This document shows positions 1 to 8,155 of a stretch of DNA of 28,868 nucleotides, piece by piece. Every line of letters starts with the position of its first letter. Position 1 is the stretch's first letter. This stretch comes from Dehalococcoidia bacterium UBA6808 (GTDB taxonomy: Bacteria > Chloroflexota > Dehalococcoidia > GIF9 > UBA5629): the NCBI GenBank assembly GCA_002452695.1, contig DKFA01000020.1, positions 1-28,868 on the forward strand, read 5' to 3'. Made by a program: the position numbers and the translations under genes. Under the pieces are notes generated by a model. The model ran no database searches, was not told where the DNA came from, and saw only the letters and a list, made by a program, of their open reading frames with translations.

Positions 1-32
1 CCGCAGCATTAATGCTGCGGAGCTCATTTTTT
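1..32 (+). terminator. Terminator-like hairpin at the window edge
   Basis: Bases 1-20 are a perfect palindrome that can fold as an 8-bp GC-rich stem with a TTAA loop. Six T residues follow at 27-32. This resembles an intrinsic terminator for a gene lying left of the window. Six bases separate the stem from the T-run. The bases after the palindrome (GAGCTC, then T) could belong to a longer, bidirectional stem whose left half is cut off by the window edge. Confidence 0.5.
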
Positions 33-76
33 GTAATACTTTAGTACCATTATTATGCTTCTCCAGGCATAAGCGC

Positions 77-105
77 TTGACTTTTGTTCTGCCTCTCAAG
101 ATAAT
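77..105 (+). promoter_or_regulatory. Sigma70-type promoter of the GGDEF/HD-GYP gene
   Basis: TTGACT at 77-82 (5 of 6 to TTGACA) and GATAAT at 100-105 (5 of 6 to TATAAT) are separated by exactly 17 bases. This is the best promoter match I see in the window. The start site would fall near 112, giving a leader of about 20 bases before the ATG at 133. It implies the downstream gene is transcribed on its own. Confidence 0.65.
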
Positions 106-132
106 GGTCTTACACTGAAGAGCAAAGTTTAA

Positions 133-3100
133 ATGAACGCTCACTCATTAATACCTTTGGCAGCGTCTATTGCCTATATTCCCCTGCTCGCCCTTCTTTT
201 TGCCAACCGTCCCTGGCAGAATCAGAAGAAGCTGTTTGCCATCTTCTTGCTTGCAGCAATGCTGTGGAGTCTCGGCGACTTTCTTTTTCGCAGCGATTTT
301 CTGATCAACGAGAAGATGCTGCTGGCCAAAGGCATCCTTTGCACACTGGTACTATCAGTCACTCAACTGCACTATTTTTTACGCACTTATTATGAACCAA
401 ACTGGAATGGTTTCCCTGTTGCCTACGCGCTCATGGCAGTTGATTTCGCCATTGTCCTGCTATTTGTGCCCCAGGACATAATCACAGGCCCGACTATAGT
501 ACCGGTATATGGTCCCTGGCTTTATCCGCTGGCTCTTTATCTTTACGGACTGCTTGGTTGGGACATGTACAAGTTGATTGGCAAGCTAAGATCTACGACA
601 GACCCGGTATCGCGCAACCACATTTTATACATCATTATTGGCCTGTTGGTCGCCGTGTTTTTTGCCACATCCTCTTTCAGCAAGCTTGGACAGGAGATAC
701 CCCTGGCACATGTTGGAAACCTTGCCAATGCCCTTATCCTGACTTATGCGGTGATGCGGTTCAGGTTGCTGGACCTGCGCATTGTGCTGAGAAGAGGCCT
801 CGCCATCATGTCCATGATCGCAGTCTGTGCGGCGCTCTTCCTGATCGTTTATGTGATAGGACACTTCCTCTTCAAAGTAGAGCTGGATGACCTGAATTTT
901 ATACTCGGCATAGCAGTGGCCTTCGTTATGGCTGTAGTGGTCTACCAGATCAAGGACTTTACCGCTGCCCAAATAGACAGGTTATTCTACAGGGACAGCT
1001 ATGGCTACAGGCTGAAATTGGAGGATTTTGTGCAGAAACGCATCAGGGGTGTGATTGACCTCAACGATTTCGGCAATGAGCTGCTCACCCTGTTATCTGG
1101 TTCCATCCGCTGCGGAAATGCTTATCTGATGCTGCCGCGGGAAGAAACTTCTGATTTTTATATCAGGTATGTATACCCTTCACAGGTTGACCGACCTTCA
1201 TTCATCATCAAGAACGACAGCCCGTTATTGCATTGGTTGAGAAAGAAGAAAAAGTACCTGCCCAGAGAAAAAATAGATATTGAACCTGAGTTCAAAGGGC
1301 TTTGGAAGGAAGAACGCGAGAAAATCAGCCAGCTGAATATTCAACTGCTGTTGCCGATATCCAGCCGCAATAAGATCATTGGCATCCTGGCGCTGGGAGA
1401 AAAGCTCAACAATGGTATTTACAGGCTGGATGATATCAATCTGGCGGAAAAGGTGATCAAGGAAGTTGCCACAACTCTGGAAAAAGAGTATCTTCAGGAC
1501 CAGTTACGCAGCAGGGAGCAGGAGCTTTCACTGATCAACAGACTGGCCGGTGTCATCACCTCCAGCCTCAATATTCAGGAGGTCTACGACGTCTTTGTCA
1601 TCGAACTGAAAGAAGTCGTCGAAGCCGACTATACAGCGATTTGTGTCGTCGAAGACAAGAACATCTATTTCGCCACCCTGACTACAGATGTGGGATCAGC
1701 CTGGCACATCGGGCAGACTATCCCCATGTCCAATACAGCCATCGAGTGGGTCTATCTCAACAAGAAGTATTTCTATGAAAGTGATCTTTCACAGAGCAAA
1801 CGGTTCTGGATGGGCGATGAGTTTTTGAAGCGGGGCATAAGGTCGATGCTCTACCTGCCCATGATCAACAAGGGCGAGGTGATCGGCGTCTTGAACATCG
1901 GCAGCAGGAAACCGAACTCGTACTCTGTGGAAAAGATCGTGTTGCTGGAGCGCCTGGCTTCACAGATCGCAGCGCCGATCGAAAACACCAGGCTGTTTGC
2001 CAAATCAGAGGAAGCGGCGCGGGTAGATAGCGTCACTGGACTATTCAACCGCCGCCATTTTGATGAACGTTTGCGCAGCGAGATCGACCGTCATTCCCGC
2101 TACGGCGATATCCTGTCAATACTAATGCTCGACCTCGATAATTTCAAGAAATACAATGACACCTACGGCCACCTGGCCGGTGACCGGTTGCTGGCACAAG
2201 CCGGCAACATTATTTCCAGCGCCATCAGATCCTCTGACCTTGCCTTCCGCTACGGGGGAGACGAATTTGCCGTCATCCTGCCCAACTCGCCCACCATGGA
2301 TGCATTCAGCGTGGCAGAGCGTATCAGGGAAAAGATCGGTTTCGAGATGGCCAGCAGGCAACTCGATATCAGCATCAGCATCGGTGTGGCATCATGGCCA
2401 GGCGATGGTTCAACTCTTGATGAACTGTGCTACGCAGCGGATATGGCCCTCTACTATGCCAAACACACCGGACAAAACCGTACATCAGTCGCTTCCAGGA
2501 CGCTATTCTCGCTGAGCGAACCGGCGGTCAGCGCCAAAACCGAAGACGAAGCATTGAGCACAATCTATGCACTGGCAGCGACCCTGGAAGCCCGTGACAA
2601 ATATACCTACGGCCATTCAAGGCGTGTTAGCCGCTATTCAGTGGCTGTAGCGGAAGCGATGAACCTGCCGCCGGAACAGGTGGCTTTGATCAGCGCAGCA
2701 GCCCTGCTGCATGATATCGGCAAGATCGGCATACCTGACAGTGTGTTGAATAAAAGCGAGAAGCTGCTGGATGAGGAATGGGAGATGCTCAAACAACACC
2801 CCCGGCTTTCAGCCACCATCATCGGCCATGTGCCCAGCCTGAGCGCCTGCCTGGCTGCGATTCGACACCACCATGAACGCTGGGATGGGAAAGGCTATCC
2901 GGCAGGATTAAAAGCCGAGGCCATCCCCCTTGAAGCCCGCATATTGTGCGTTACCGATGCCTTTGAAGCGATGATCTCCGACCGCCCGTACCGAGGCCCG
3001 CTCAGCTTTAAACAGGCCATCGCCGAGCTGAAAAGGTGCGCCGGGTCTCAGTTTGACCCTGGTATTGTCAGGATCTTCATCCCCATCGCGCTGGCCACCT

Positions 3101-3153
3101 GTCCCGATGATGTTGAGCTGGAATTGCCGCGCTCCCGGCGGGAAAAAGCCTAA
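133..3153 (+). CDS. Membrane GAF-GAF-GGDEF-HD-GYP cyclic-di-GMP protein
   Basis: A 1006-residue membrane signalling protein. The first ~290 residues carry about nine hydrophobic segments, resembling the 7TM-type sensor region of some histidine kinases. Two GAF-like regions follow (about 300-450 and 470-625), then a diguanylate cyclase domain with an intact GGDEF motif at 708-712. An RSSD inhibitory site lies five residues before GGDEF. The C-terminus is an HD-GYP phosphodiesterase domain with HD at 860-861, HHERWDGKGYP ending at 923 and a following DAFEAM segment. Both catalytic motifs look intact, so it could both make (from GTP) and degrade cyclic-di-GMP, depending on input. Its ATG lies 27 bases after a strong promoter. 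Its stop codon overlaps the stop of the convergent methyltransferase by 4 bases. The ligand sensed is unknown. Confidence 0.93.
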   Translation: MNAHSLIPLAASIAYIPLLALLFANRPWQNQKKLFAIFLLAAMLWSLGDFLFRSDFLINEKMLLAKGILCTLVLSVTQLHYFLRTYYEPNWNGFPVAYALMAVDFAIVLLFVPQDIITGPTIVPVYGPWLYPLALYLYGLLGWDMYKLIGKLRSTTDPVSRNHILYIIIGLLVAVFFATSSFSKLGQEIPLAHVGNLANALILTYAVMRFRLLDLRIVLRRGLAIMSMIAVCAALFLIVYVIGHFLFKVELDDLNFILGIAVAFVMAVVVYQIKDFTAAQIDRLFYRDSYGYRLKLEDFVQKRIRGVIDLNDFGNELLTLLSGSIRCGNAYLMLPREETSDFYIRYVYPSQVDRPSFIIKNDSPLLHWLRKKKKYLPREKIDIEPEFKGLWKEEREKISQLNIQLLLPISSRNKIIGILALGEKLNNGIYRLDDINLAEKVIKEVATTLEKEYLQDQLRSREQELSLINRLAGVITSSLNIQEVYDVFVIELKEVVEADYTAICVVEDKNIYFATLTTDVGSAWHIGQTIPMSNTAIEWVYLNKKYFYESDLSQSKRFWMGDEFLKRGIRSMLYLPMINKGEVIGVLNIGSRKPNSYSVEKIVLLERLASQIAAPIENTRLFAKSEEAARVDSVTGLFNRRHFDERLRSEIDRHSRYGDILSILMLDLDNFKKYNDTYGHLAGDRLLAQAGNIISSAIRSSDLAFRYGGDEFAVILPNSPTMDAFSVAERIREKIGFEMASRQLDISISIGVASWPGDGSTLDELCYAADMALYYAKHTGQNRTSVASRTLFSLSEPAVSAKTEDEALSTIYALAATLEARDKYTYGHSRRVSRYSVAVAEAMNLPPEQVALISAAALLHDIGKIGIPDSVLNKSEKLLDEEWEMLKQHPRLSATIIGHVPSLSACLAAIRHHHERWDGKGYPAGLKAEAIPLEARILCVTDAFEAMISDRPYRGPLSFKQAIAELKRCAGSQFDPGIVRIFIPIALATCPDDVELELPRSRREKA

Positions 3154-3812
3154 TCTCTCGCTGCCAGCACACAAATATTGCGCGAGAACCACTTGATGGG
3201 GAACCTGTACCCATATTCAGGGAATATTTTAATAATTCGGAAACCGGCCTGCTTCAAGGTCCGTTCAAATTCCGGGTAGGTGAACAGGTAATAGTAACGC
3301 AGTATCTCCCTGCCACCGGTTTTCCACGGCACCATTATCTCGCTGCCCCTGTTCCAGAACTCCTTCTGCCAGCGGTTCCAAACCGTGATAAAGGCTTCTC
3401 CCCCGGGCTTCAAAATGCGCCGGAGCTCCTTTAAGGCCTCGAGCCTTAACTGCCCACTGCCTATATGGTGATAGGCGGCCACAGATACGGCGTAATCAAA
3501 AGTCTGGTCCCGGAAGGGCAGGCATACCGCATCGGCTGTGACCAGGTGCGGCGTCAACCCAAACTTGGCGGCATATCTGAGCGCCATCCTCGTCATCTGC
3601 CCGGATGAGTCCAGACCGTAAAGCTCGAAGCTTCCCTTAAACGGCAGGAAATCCGGTCCATGCGCGCAGCCGACGTTCAGCAGCCGGCCTCTGTTCCACC
3701 TCGCTGCCAGATCAGTCAACTCCACTTTAAATCGGGTCCAATGCCGCAGCCGGTACCAGCTTTCAGCTATCTCGTCGTAGCCGTTGTTTTGGATGTCGTC
3801 TTTTGTGACCAA
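3150..3812 (-). CDS. Trm9/ALKBH8-like SAM-dependent tRNA methyltransferase
   Basis: A 220-residue class I methyltransferase that begins at a TTG codon; no ATG or GTG is usefully placed. It starts with YDEIAESW (12-19), like the YNEIA start of yeast Trm9. SAM motif I is LLNVGCAHG (44-52), motif II ends at D68, and D94, YHHI (114-117) and ELRRILKPGG (129-138) follow. After the core come VPW (161-163) and RYYYLF (172-177), then EFERTLKQAGF. This tail matches the Trm9 family and is not usual in generic UbiE-like enzymes. Trm9 methylates wobble cm5U in tRNA to mcm5U. The gene is divergent from elp3, whose product makes cm5U, with a 53-bp gap. Trm9 proteins usually need the small partner Trm112, and none is in the window. 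Family assignment is from remembered motifs. Alternative: an unrelated Methyltransf_11 enzyme. Confidence 0.75.
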   Translation of the reverse strand: MVTKDDIQNNGYDEIAESWYRLRHWTRFKVELTDLAARWNRGRLLNVGCAHGPDFLPFKGSFELYGLDSSGQMTRMALRYAAKFGLTPHLVTADAVCLPFRDQTFDYAVSVAAYHHIGSGQLRLEALKELRRILKPGGEAFITVWNRWQKEFWNRGSEIMVPWKTGGREILRYYYLFTYPEFERTLKQAGFRIIKIFPEYGYRFPIKWFSRNICVLAARD

Positions 3813-3865
3813 TTTCGTAATTTGCTAAACTTTCAACGTAGTTCAAATATAACATAACCGCGCAG

Positions 3866-5239
3866 GTGAATCACATCGTTAAAAAACTATCGAGGACCAT
3901 ATCAGGCGTCACTCCGGTGGCAGTCATGGCCCGGCCCATCAAATGCCCCGGCGCATGCGTCTTCTGTCCCACTTATGCTGAAGCGCCTAAAAGCTATACA
4001 CCCGAATCGCCAGCAGTCCTGAGGGCGCTGGCCTGCGACTTCGATCCTTACATGCAGGTGGAACTCAGACTAAAGGCTTTCAGCAAAATGGGCCACCCGG
4101 CCGACAAAGTTGAACTCATCATTATGGGCGGGACTTTCCCGGCTTGCCCGCTGGACTACCAGTACAGCTATATCAAGGCTTGCTATGATGCGCTCAACGG
4201 TAAGGTCTCCAGCAGTCTGGAAGAAGCGCAGCGCATCAATGAAACGGCGGAACACCGCTGCGTGGGGCTGTGTATTGAGACGCGCCCGGATTGGTGCGGG
4301 GAAGCGGAGATAAAGCATATGCTGACATTCGGCGCCACACGCGTCGAACTGGGGGTGCAAACACTCGATAACAGCATTTATCGCCTGGTGCGCCGCGGCC
4401 ATACTGTGGACGATGTGACCAGAGCAAGCGCGCTGCTCAAAAAGTACGGCCTCAAGGTCTACTATCACTGGATGCCGGGGTTGCCCGGCTCCAGCCGCGG
4501 GCATGACCTTGAGATGACTGCCATGCTGTTCTCCGACGAAAGGTTCAAGCCAGACGGCCTCAAGCTGTATCCCACGCTGGTAATAGCGCACACAGAATTG
4601 GAACAATGGTGGAAAGAGGGCAAATACATACCATATACCTTGGAAGAAACGGTAAGCCTGATGGTAGACATCAAGAAGATCATCCCAGGCTACGTGCGCA
4701 TACCCCGCATCATGCGTGATATCCCTCCCCGGTTCATCCTGGCCGGATGCAGGGACCTGTCCCTGCGTTCTCAGGTCAGGCAAGCCATGCAAACAGAAGG
4801 TGTTCAATGCCAGTGCACCCGCTGCCGTGAATACGGCCACCGCCGGCGCGATCACTGGCCGATCGGCCAGCCGTCGCTTCATCGCTTTGAATATAACGCA
4901 TCCGGAGGCAGGGAGATATTTCTTTCCTACGAAGATGAAAGGGGCACGCTGTTCGGATTGCTCAGGCTCCGTATACGCGGCAGCAACAACGATATTTATC
5001 CGGCCATGGTGCGCGAAATACACATCTTCGGCAGCGAGGTGCCCATCGGCGCTCAGGATGACAAGGCTGCGCAGCACAAAGGACTGGGAGCTTCCCTGAT
5101 CCGGGAAGCGGAACGTATTGCACACGAGGAGTATTCAGCCGGGCAGATAGCGATTATAAGTGGAGTAGGGGCCAGGGATTATTTCCGCAGCGAGCTTGGC
5201 TATCAATTGGATGGTCACTATATGGTCAAAGACCTGTAG
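3866..5239 (+). CDS. elp3: Stand-alone bacterial Elp3, tRNA uridine-34 modification (radical SAM plus KAT)
   Basis: A 457-residue Elp3. The family uses SAM and acetyl-CoA to add a carboxymethyl precursor at C5 of wobble U34. The radical SAM cluster cysteines are C27, C31 and C34 in CPGACVFC, shorter than the eukaryotic cysteine loop, as in other prokaryotic Elp3 proteins. ELGVQTLDNSIYRLVRRGHT and YHWMPGLPG are typical Elp3 core segments. Cysteines 315, 317 and 320 (CQCTRC) may bind zinc. The C-terminal acetyltransferase-like domain keeps the acetyl-CoA loop QHKGLGASL (from 403) and GVGARDYFR with Y439, so it looks active. The start is GTG at 3866, because an in-frame stop lies at 3839-3841. 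No good ribosome binding site precedes it. No other Elongator subunit is present, as expected for bacterial Elp3. The stop abuts that of oppF with no gap. Confidence 0.95.
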   Translation: MNHIVKKLSRTISGVTPVAVMARPIKCPGACVFCPTYAEAPKSYTPESPAVLRALACDFDPYMQVELRLKAFSKMGHPADKVELIIMGGTFPACPLDYQYSYIKACYDALNGKVSSSLEEAQRINETAEHRCVGLCIETRPDWCGEAEIKHMLTFGATRVELGVQTLDNSIYRLVRRGHTVDDVTRASALLKKYGLKVYYHWMPGLPGSSRGHDLEMTAMLFSDERFKPDGLKLYPTLVIAHTELEQWWKEGKYIPYTLEETVSLMVDIKKIIPGYVRIPRIMRDIPPRFILAGCRDLSLRSQVRQAMQTEGVQCQCTRCREYGHRRRDHWPIGQPSLHRFEYNASGGREIFLSYEDERGTLFGLLRLRIRGSNNDIYPAMVREIHIFGSEVPIGAQDDKAAQHKGLGASLIREAERIAHEEYSAGQIAIISGVGARDYFRSELGYQLDGHYMVKDL

Positions 5240-6202
5240 CTAACCGTACAGATGGCAGGCTGTAAAATGCCCGGGCGACACTTCCTTGAACTCCGGCTCC
5301 TGCAGCGGACAGATAGGCATTGCCCTGTGGCAACGAGTATGGAAACGACATCCTGAAGGGGGATTTAGCGGCGATGGGACATCGCCCGAAAGCAATATGC
5401 GCTCTCTGCCACCCGGGTGAAGACGGACAACCGCCGAAAGCAACGCCTCTGTGTATGGGTGGAGGGGATTACTGAAGAACTCCTTCTTGTCAGCCAGCTC
5501 CATTAGCTTGCCGAGGTACATCACAGCTACGCGGTCAGAAATATAGCGGACTACTGACAGGTCATGACTGATAAAAAGGTAAGCCAGCCCGTCCCGGTCC
5601 CTGATGTCCATCAACAAATTCAATATCTGCGCCTGGACTGATACATCCAGCGCGCTGACAGGCTCATCCGCGATGACCAGTTTGGGATCCATGGCCAGAG
5701 CCCGCGCAATACCGATGCGCTGCTTCTGTCCGCCGCTGAATTCATGCGGATAAAGCTCGGCGAAACCGGCTTCCAGACCTACCTTGTCCAGCAACCCGCC
5801 TACCCGTTCCATGCGTTCGGCGGCATCGCTCATGCCCTGCACTATCAGGGCTTCCTCGATCGATCCACCCACCGTCATCCTGGGGTCCAGCGAAGCATCG
5901 GGATCCTGGAAAACCATCTGTACCTTGCCGCGCATCTGGCGCAGTTCGCGCTTGTTCAGCCTGATCACATCCTGACCATCGATGATTATCTCCCCGGCGG
6001 TCGGTTCCTCCAGGCGCATAATAGCCTTGCCGACAGTGGATTTGCCACAGCCTGATTCGCCCACCAGACCTAATACCTCCCGCTCAGCGATGGATAACGA
6101 TACTCCATCCACTGCTTTGATTTCACCCTGGGGTCTGGGGATCAACCCCGCCATCACTGTATAATATTTCTTGAGGCCCCTGACCCTCAATATATCGCTC
6201 AT
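5240..6202 (-). CDS. oppF: Peptide/nickel ABC transporter ATPase, OppF/DppF type
   Basis: A 320-residue ATPase of the peptide ABC family, powering import through the adjacent permeases. The Walker A motif GESGCGKS is at 48-55, the signature FSGGQKQR at 155-162, and Walker B LVIADE at 175-180 with the D-loop SALD. The C-terminal oligopeptide-type extension carries four cysteines (CRFHTRC, then MPIC, then TACHLYG). In a characterised DppD this pattern holds an iron-sulfur cluster. The ATG overlaps the stop of the D-type ATPase gene as ATGA, indicating translational coupling. It is the last gene of the operon and is convergent with elp3. Whether the substrate is a dipeptide, oligopeptide or something else cannot be told from the ATPase. 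Confidence 0.93.
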   Translation of the reverse strand: MSDILRVRGLKKYYTVMAGLIPRPQGEIKAVDGVSLSIAEREVLGLVGESGCGKSTVGKAIMRLEEPTAGEIIIDGQDVIRLNKRELRQMRGKVQMVFQDPDASLDPRMTVGGSIEEALIVQGMSDAAERMERVGGLLDKVGLEAGFAELYPHEFSGGQKQRIGIARALAMDPKLVIADEPVSALDVSVQAQILNLLMDIRDRDGLAYLFISHDLSVVRYISDRVAVMYLGKLMELADKKEFFSNPLHPYTEALLSAVVRLHPGGRERILLSGDVPSPLNPPSGCRFHTRCHRAMPICPLQEPEFKEVSPGHFTACHLYG

Positions 6203-7188
6203 CTACTGCCTCCAGCGCCGGGGCCATAGAGATGACAGGCCACAGTGTGGTCATCGGCTATGTGAACGAGGCCCGGTTCCACCCTCCTGCATATCTCCAT
6301 AGCTTTGCTGCAGCGAGGATGGAACGGGCATCCCGCCGGCATATTCAGCGGGTTGGGGGTGTTGCCCGGTATGGAGGGCAGACGTTTCATACCGGATGAG
6401 ATATCGGGAAGGCAACTGATCAAACCACTGGTATAAGGATGGGAAGGATTATTCATTATATTTGTTACCGTGGCGGTCTCAACTACCTTACCTGCATAAA
6501 CCACCGCTGCACGGTCGCCTATCTCGCTGACAAGCGACAGGTCATGTGTAATGAAAATGATCGACATGTTACGCCTGGCCTTGAGGTCCTTCAGTATGTG
6601 CATGATCTGAGCCCGTATGGTGACATCCACCGAGGTAGTAGGTTCATCGGCAATTAAAATTTTGGGATCGCAGGAAAGGCTCATAGCGATCATAGCCCGT
6701 TGCTTCATACCGCCCGACATCTGATGCGGATACATCTTAAGCGCCCTTGCAGCCCCGGGTATTCGCATCTCCTCCAACAGCATCTTCGCTTTGGTCAGCA
6801 CATCATTTCTATCGAGTCCATCATGCGCCTTGATCTGCTCCATCATCTGGTCCCCCACGGTAAAAACCGGGTTGAGCGCCGATTGTGCGTTCTGAAAGAC
6901 CATCGCTATGTCCTTGCCCCGCACAGCCCGCAAGCGATCGGGAGAGCAGGCCACCAGGTCTGTGCCGTTATACAACACCCGGCCTTGCACAATCTTGCCG
7001 GGCGGGCTGTCAAAGAGCCTGAGCAGAGACAGGGCCGAGACGGATTTGCCGCATCCGGATTCACCTACCAGGCACAGGCACTCGCCGGCATAAAGTGAGT
7101 AGTTCATGCCGTTGACAGCTTTGACTATGCCCCGGCGGGTGTAGAACCAGGTATTGAGATTTTCAACTTCAAGTATAGCGCTGCTCAT
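6199..7188 (-). CDS. oppD: Peptide/nickel ABC transporter ATPase, OppD/DppD type
   Basis: A 329-residue ATPase, the partner of the F-type subunit downstream. The Walker A motif GESGCGKS is at 42-49. The signature is MSGGMKQRAMIA and Walker B is ILIADEPTTSVD, with the H-switch at IFITHDLS. The M in the signature (SGGMKQR) is typical of D-type subunits, against SGGQKQR in F-type. The C-terminal cysteine-rich extension (CPFHPRC, MEIC, VACHLYG) again fits the family. It starts 4 bases after the permease C stop and overlaps oppF by 4 bases, so B-C-D-F form a tightly coupled unit. ATPases D and F should form a heterodimer on the cytoplasmic face. Confidence 0.93.
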   Translation of the reverse strand: MSSAILEVENLNTWFYTRRGIVKAVNGMNYSLYAGECLCLVGESGCGKSVSALSLLRLFDSPPGKIVQGRVLYNGTDLVACSPDRLRAVRGKDIAMVFQNAQSALNPVFTVGDQMMEQIKAHDGLDRNDVLTKAKMLLEEMRIPGAARALKMYPHQMSGGMKQRAMIAMSLSCDPKILIADEPTTSVDVTIRAQIMHILKDLKARRNMSIIFITHDLSLVSEIGDRAAVVYAGKVVETATVTNIMNNPSHPYTSGLISCLPDISSGMKRLPSIPGNTPNPLNMPAGCPFHPRCSKAMEICRRVEPGLVHIADDHTVACHLYGPGAGGSR

Positions 7189-7192
7189 AAAT

Positions 7193-8155
7193 CTATATGC
7201 TGGCCTGGGGATCGAAGGCGTCCCGCAACCCGTCTCCGAAAAAGTTAAATGAAAGCACGGTTAAAAACAGCATGATGCCGGGCTCCACAGCCACCCACCA
7301 GGCAGTATCCAGTGTATGCTGGCCGGCATTAAGAATTGTACCCCAGCTCGTGCGCATGGGGTCGCCCAGCCCGATGAAGCTGAGCGCTGCCTCAGACATG
7401 ATCACGCCCGGAATCGAAAGGGTAGACATCACGATAATCAGGCTGGCCACGTTGGGGATAAGGTGGTTGAACATGATCCGACCGTCACTGGCGCCCAATG
7501 CCCGTGAAGCGGTGATAAAATCCCGCGTACGCAGGGACAGCGCTTCGCTGCGGATCAACCGCGCTGCGCCCGTCCAACCGGTCAATCCGATCACAAGCAC
7601 AATGATAGCCAGGCTCGGTCCGAACAGGAACACGATCAAAACCAGCAGCAAGAAAAAAGGAAAGGTCATCATGATATCGGTAAACCTCATCAGCACATTA
7701 TCCACCCATCCACCCAGATAGGCTGAAAGCACTCCAATTACAACGCCGATGAAGACAGCGATGCCCGTTGCGATCAGTCCCACCAGCAGCGAGATGCGGG
7801 CGCCCGAGATCAACATGGCCAGCATATCACGTCCCTTGCTGTCTGTGCCCAGCGGATGATCGGGGCGTCCTTCAATCACCGTGGTAATGAACTCGTTGGT
7901 CTTGATATCATAGACCGATTCCTGCCGGGAAAAGCCCAGCGGAGGGATATTGGCAAGATTGAAATCACTGTAAGTGGGGTCCTGCGTAAAGAATGGTCCG
8001 AAGATACCCAACAGCATCAGGAAAATGATGAAGCCCATGCCAGCCAGGGACAGCTTGTTCTTCTGCAACCGCTCCCAGTAATACTGCGCCAGCCTCTTAT
8101 TAAAGTACACCGATAGCCTGGCCCTTTTCCCAACCGGTATCTTCGACTCAGTCAT
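7193..8155 (-). CDS. oppC: Peptide ABC transporter permease, OppC/DppC type
   Basis: A 320-residue inner-membrane permease. An N-terminal cytoplasmic stretch leads to a first membrane segment (about residues 38-55), followed by an external loop containing HPLGTDSKGRD, a typical OppC/DppC motif. At least five further hydrophobic segments follow. The EAA-type coupling loop ASRALGASDGRIMFNHLIPN is intact; it docks onto the ATPases. The start ATG at 8155 lies inside the end of the permease B gene (8-base overlap). The usual length of the family is about 280-320 residues. Confidence 0.93.
   Translation of the reverse strand: MTESKIPVGKRARLSVYFNKRLAQYYWERLQKNKLSLAGMGFIIFLMLLGIFGPFFTQDPTYSDFNLANIPPLGFSRQESVYDIKTNEFITTVIEGRPDHPLGTDSKGRDMLAMLISGARISLLVGLIATGIAVFIGVVIGVLSAYLGGWVDNVLMRFTDIMMTFPFFLLLVLIVFLFGPSLAIIVLVIGLTGWTGAARLIRSEALSLRTRDFITASRALGASDGRIMFNHLIPNVASLIIVMSTLSIPGVIMSEAALSFIGLGDPMRTSWGTILNAGQHTLDTAWWVAVEPGIMLFLTVLSFNFFGDGLRDAFDPQASI

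Noticed and set aside
4070..5125. Long open frame of 351 codons on the minus strand inside elp3
   Set aside because: It is antisense to a clear Elp3 with intact motifs, its product resembles no family, and its openness follows from the codon bias of the elp3 strand.
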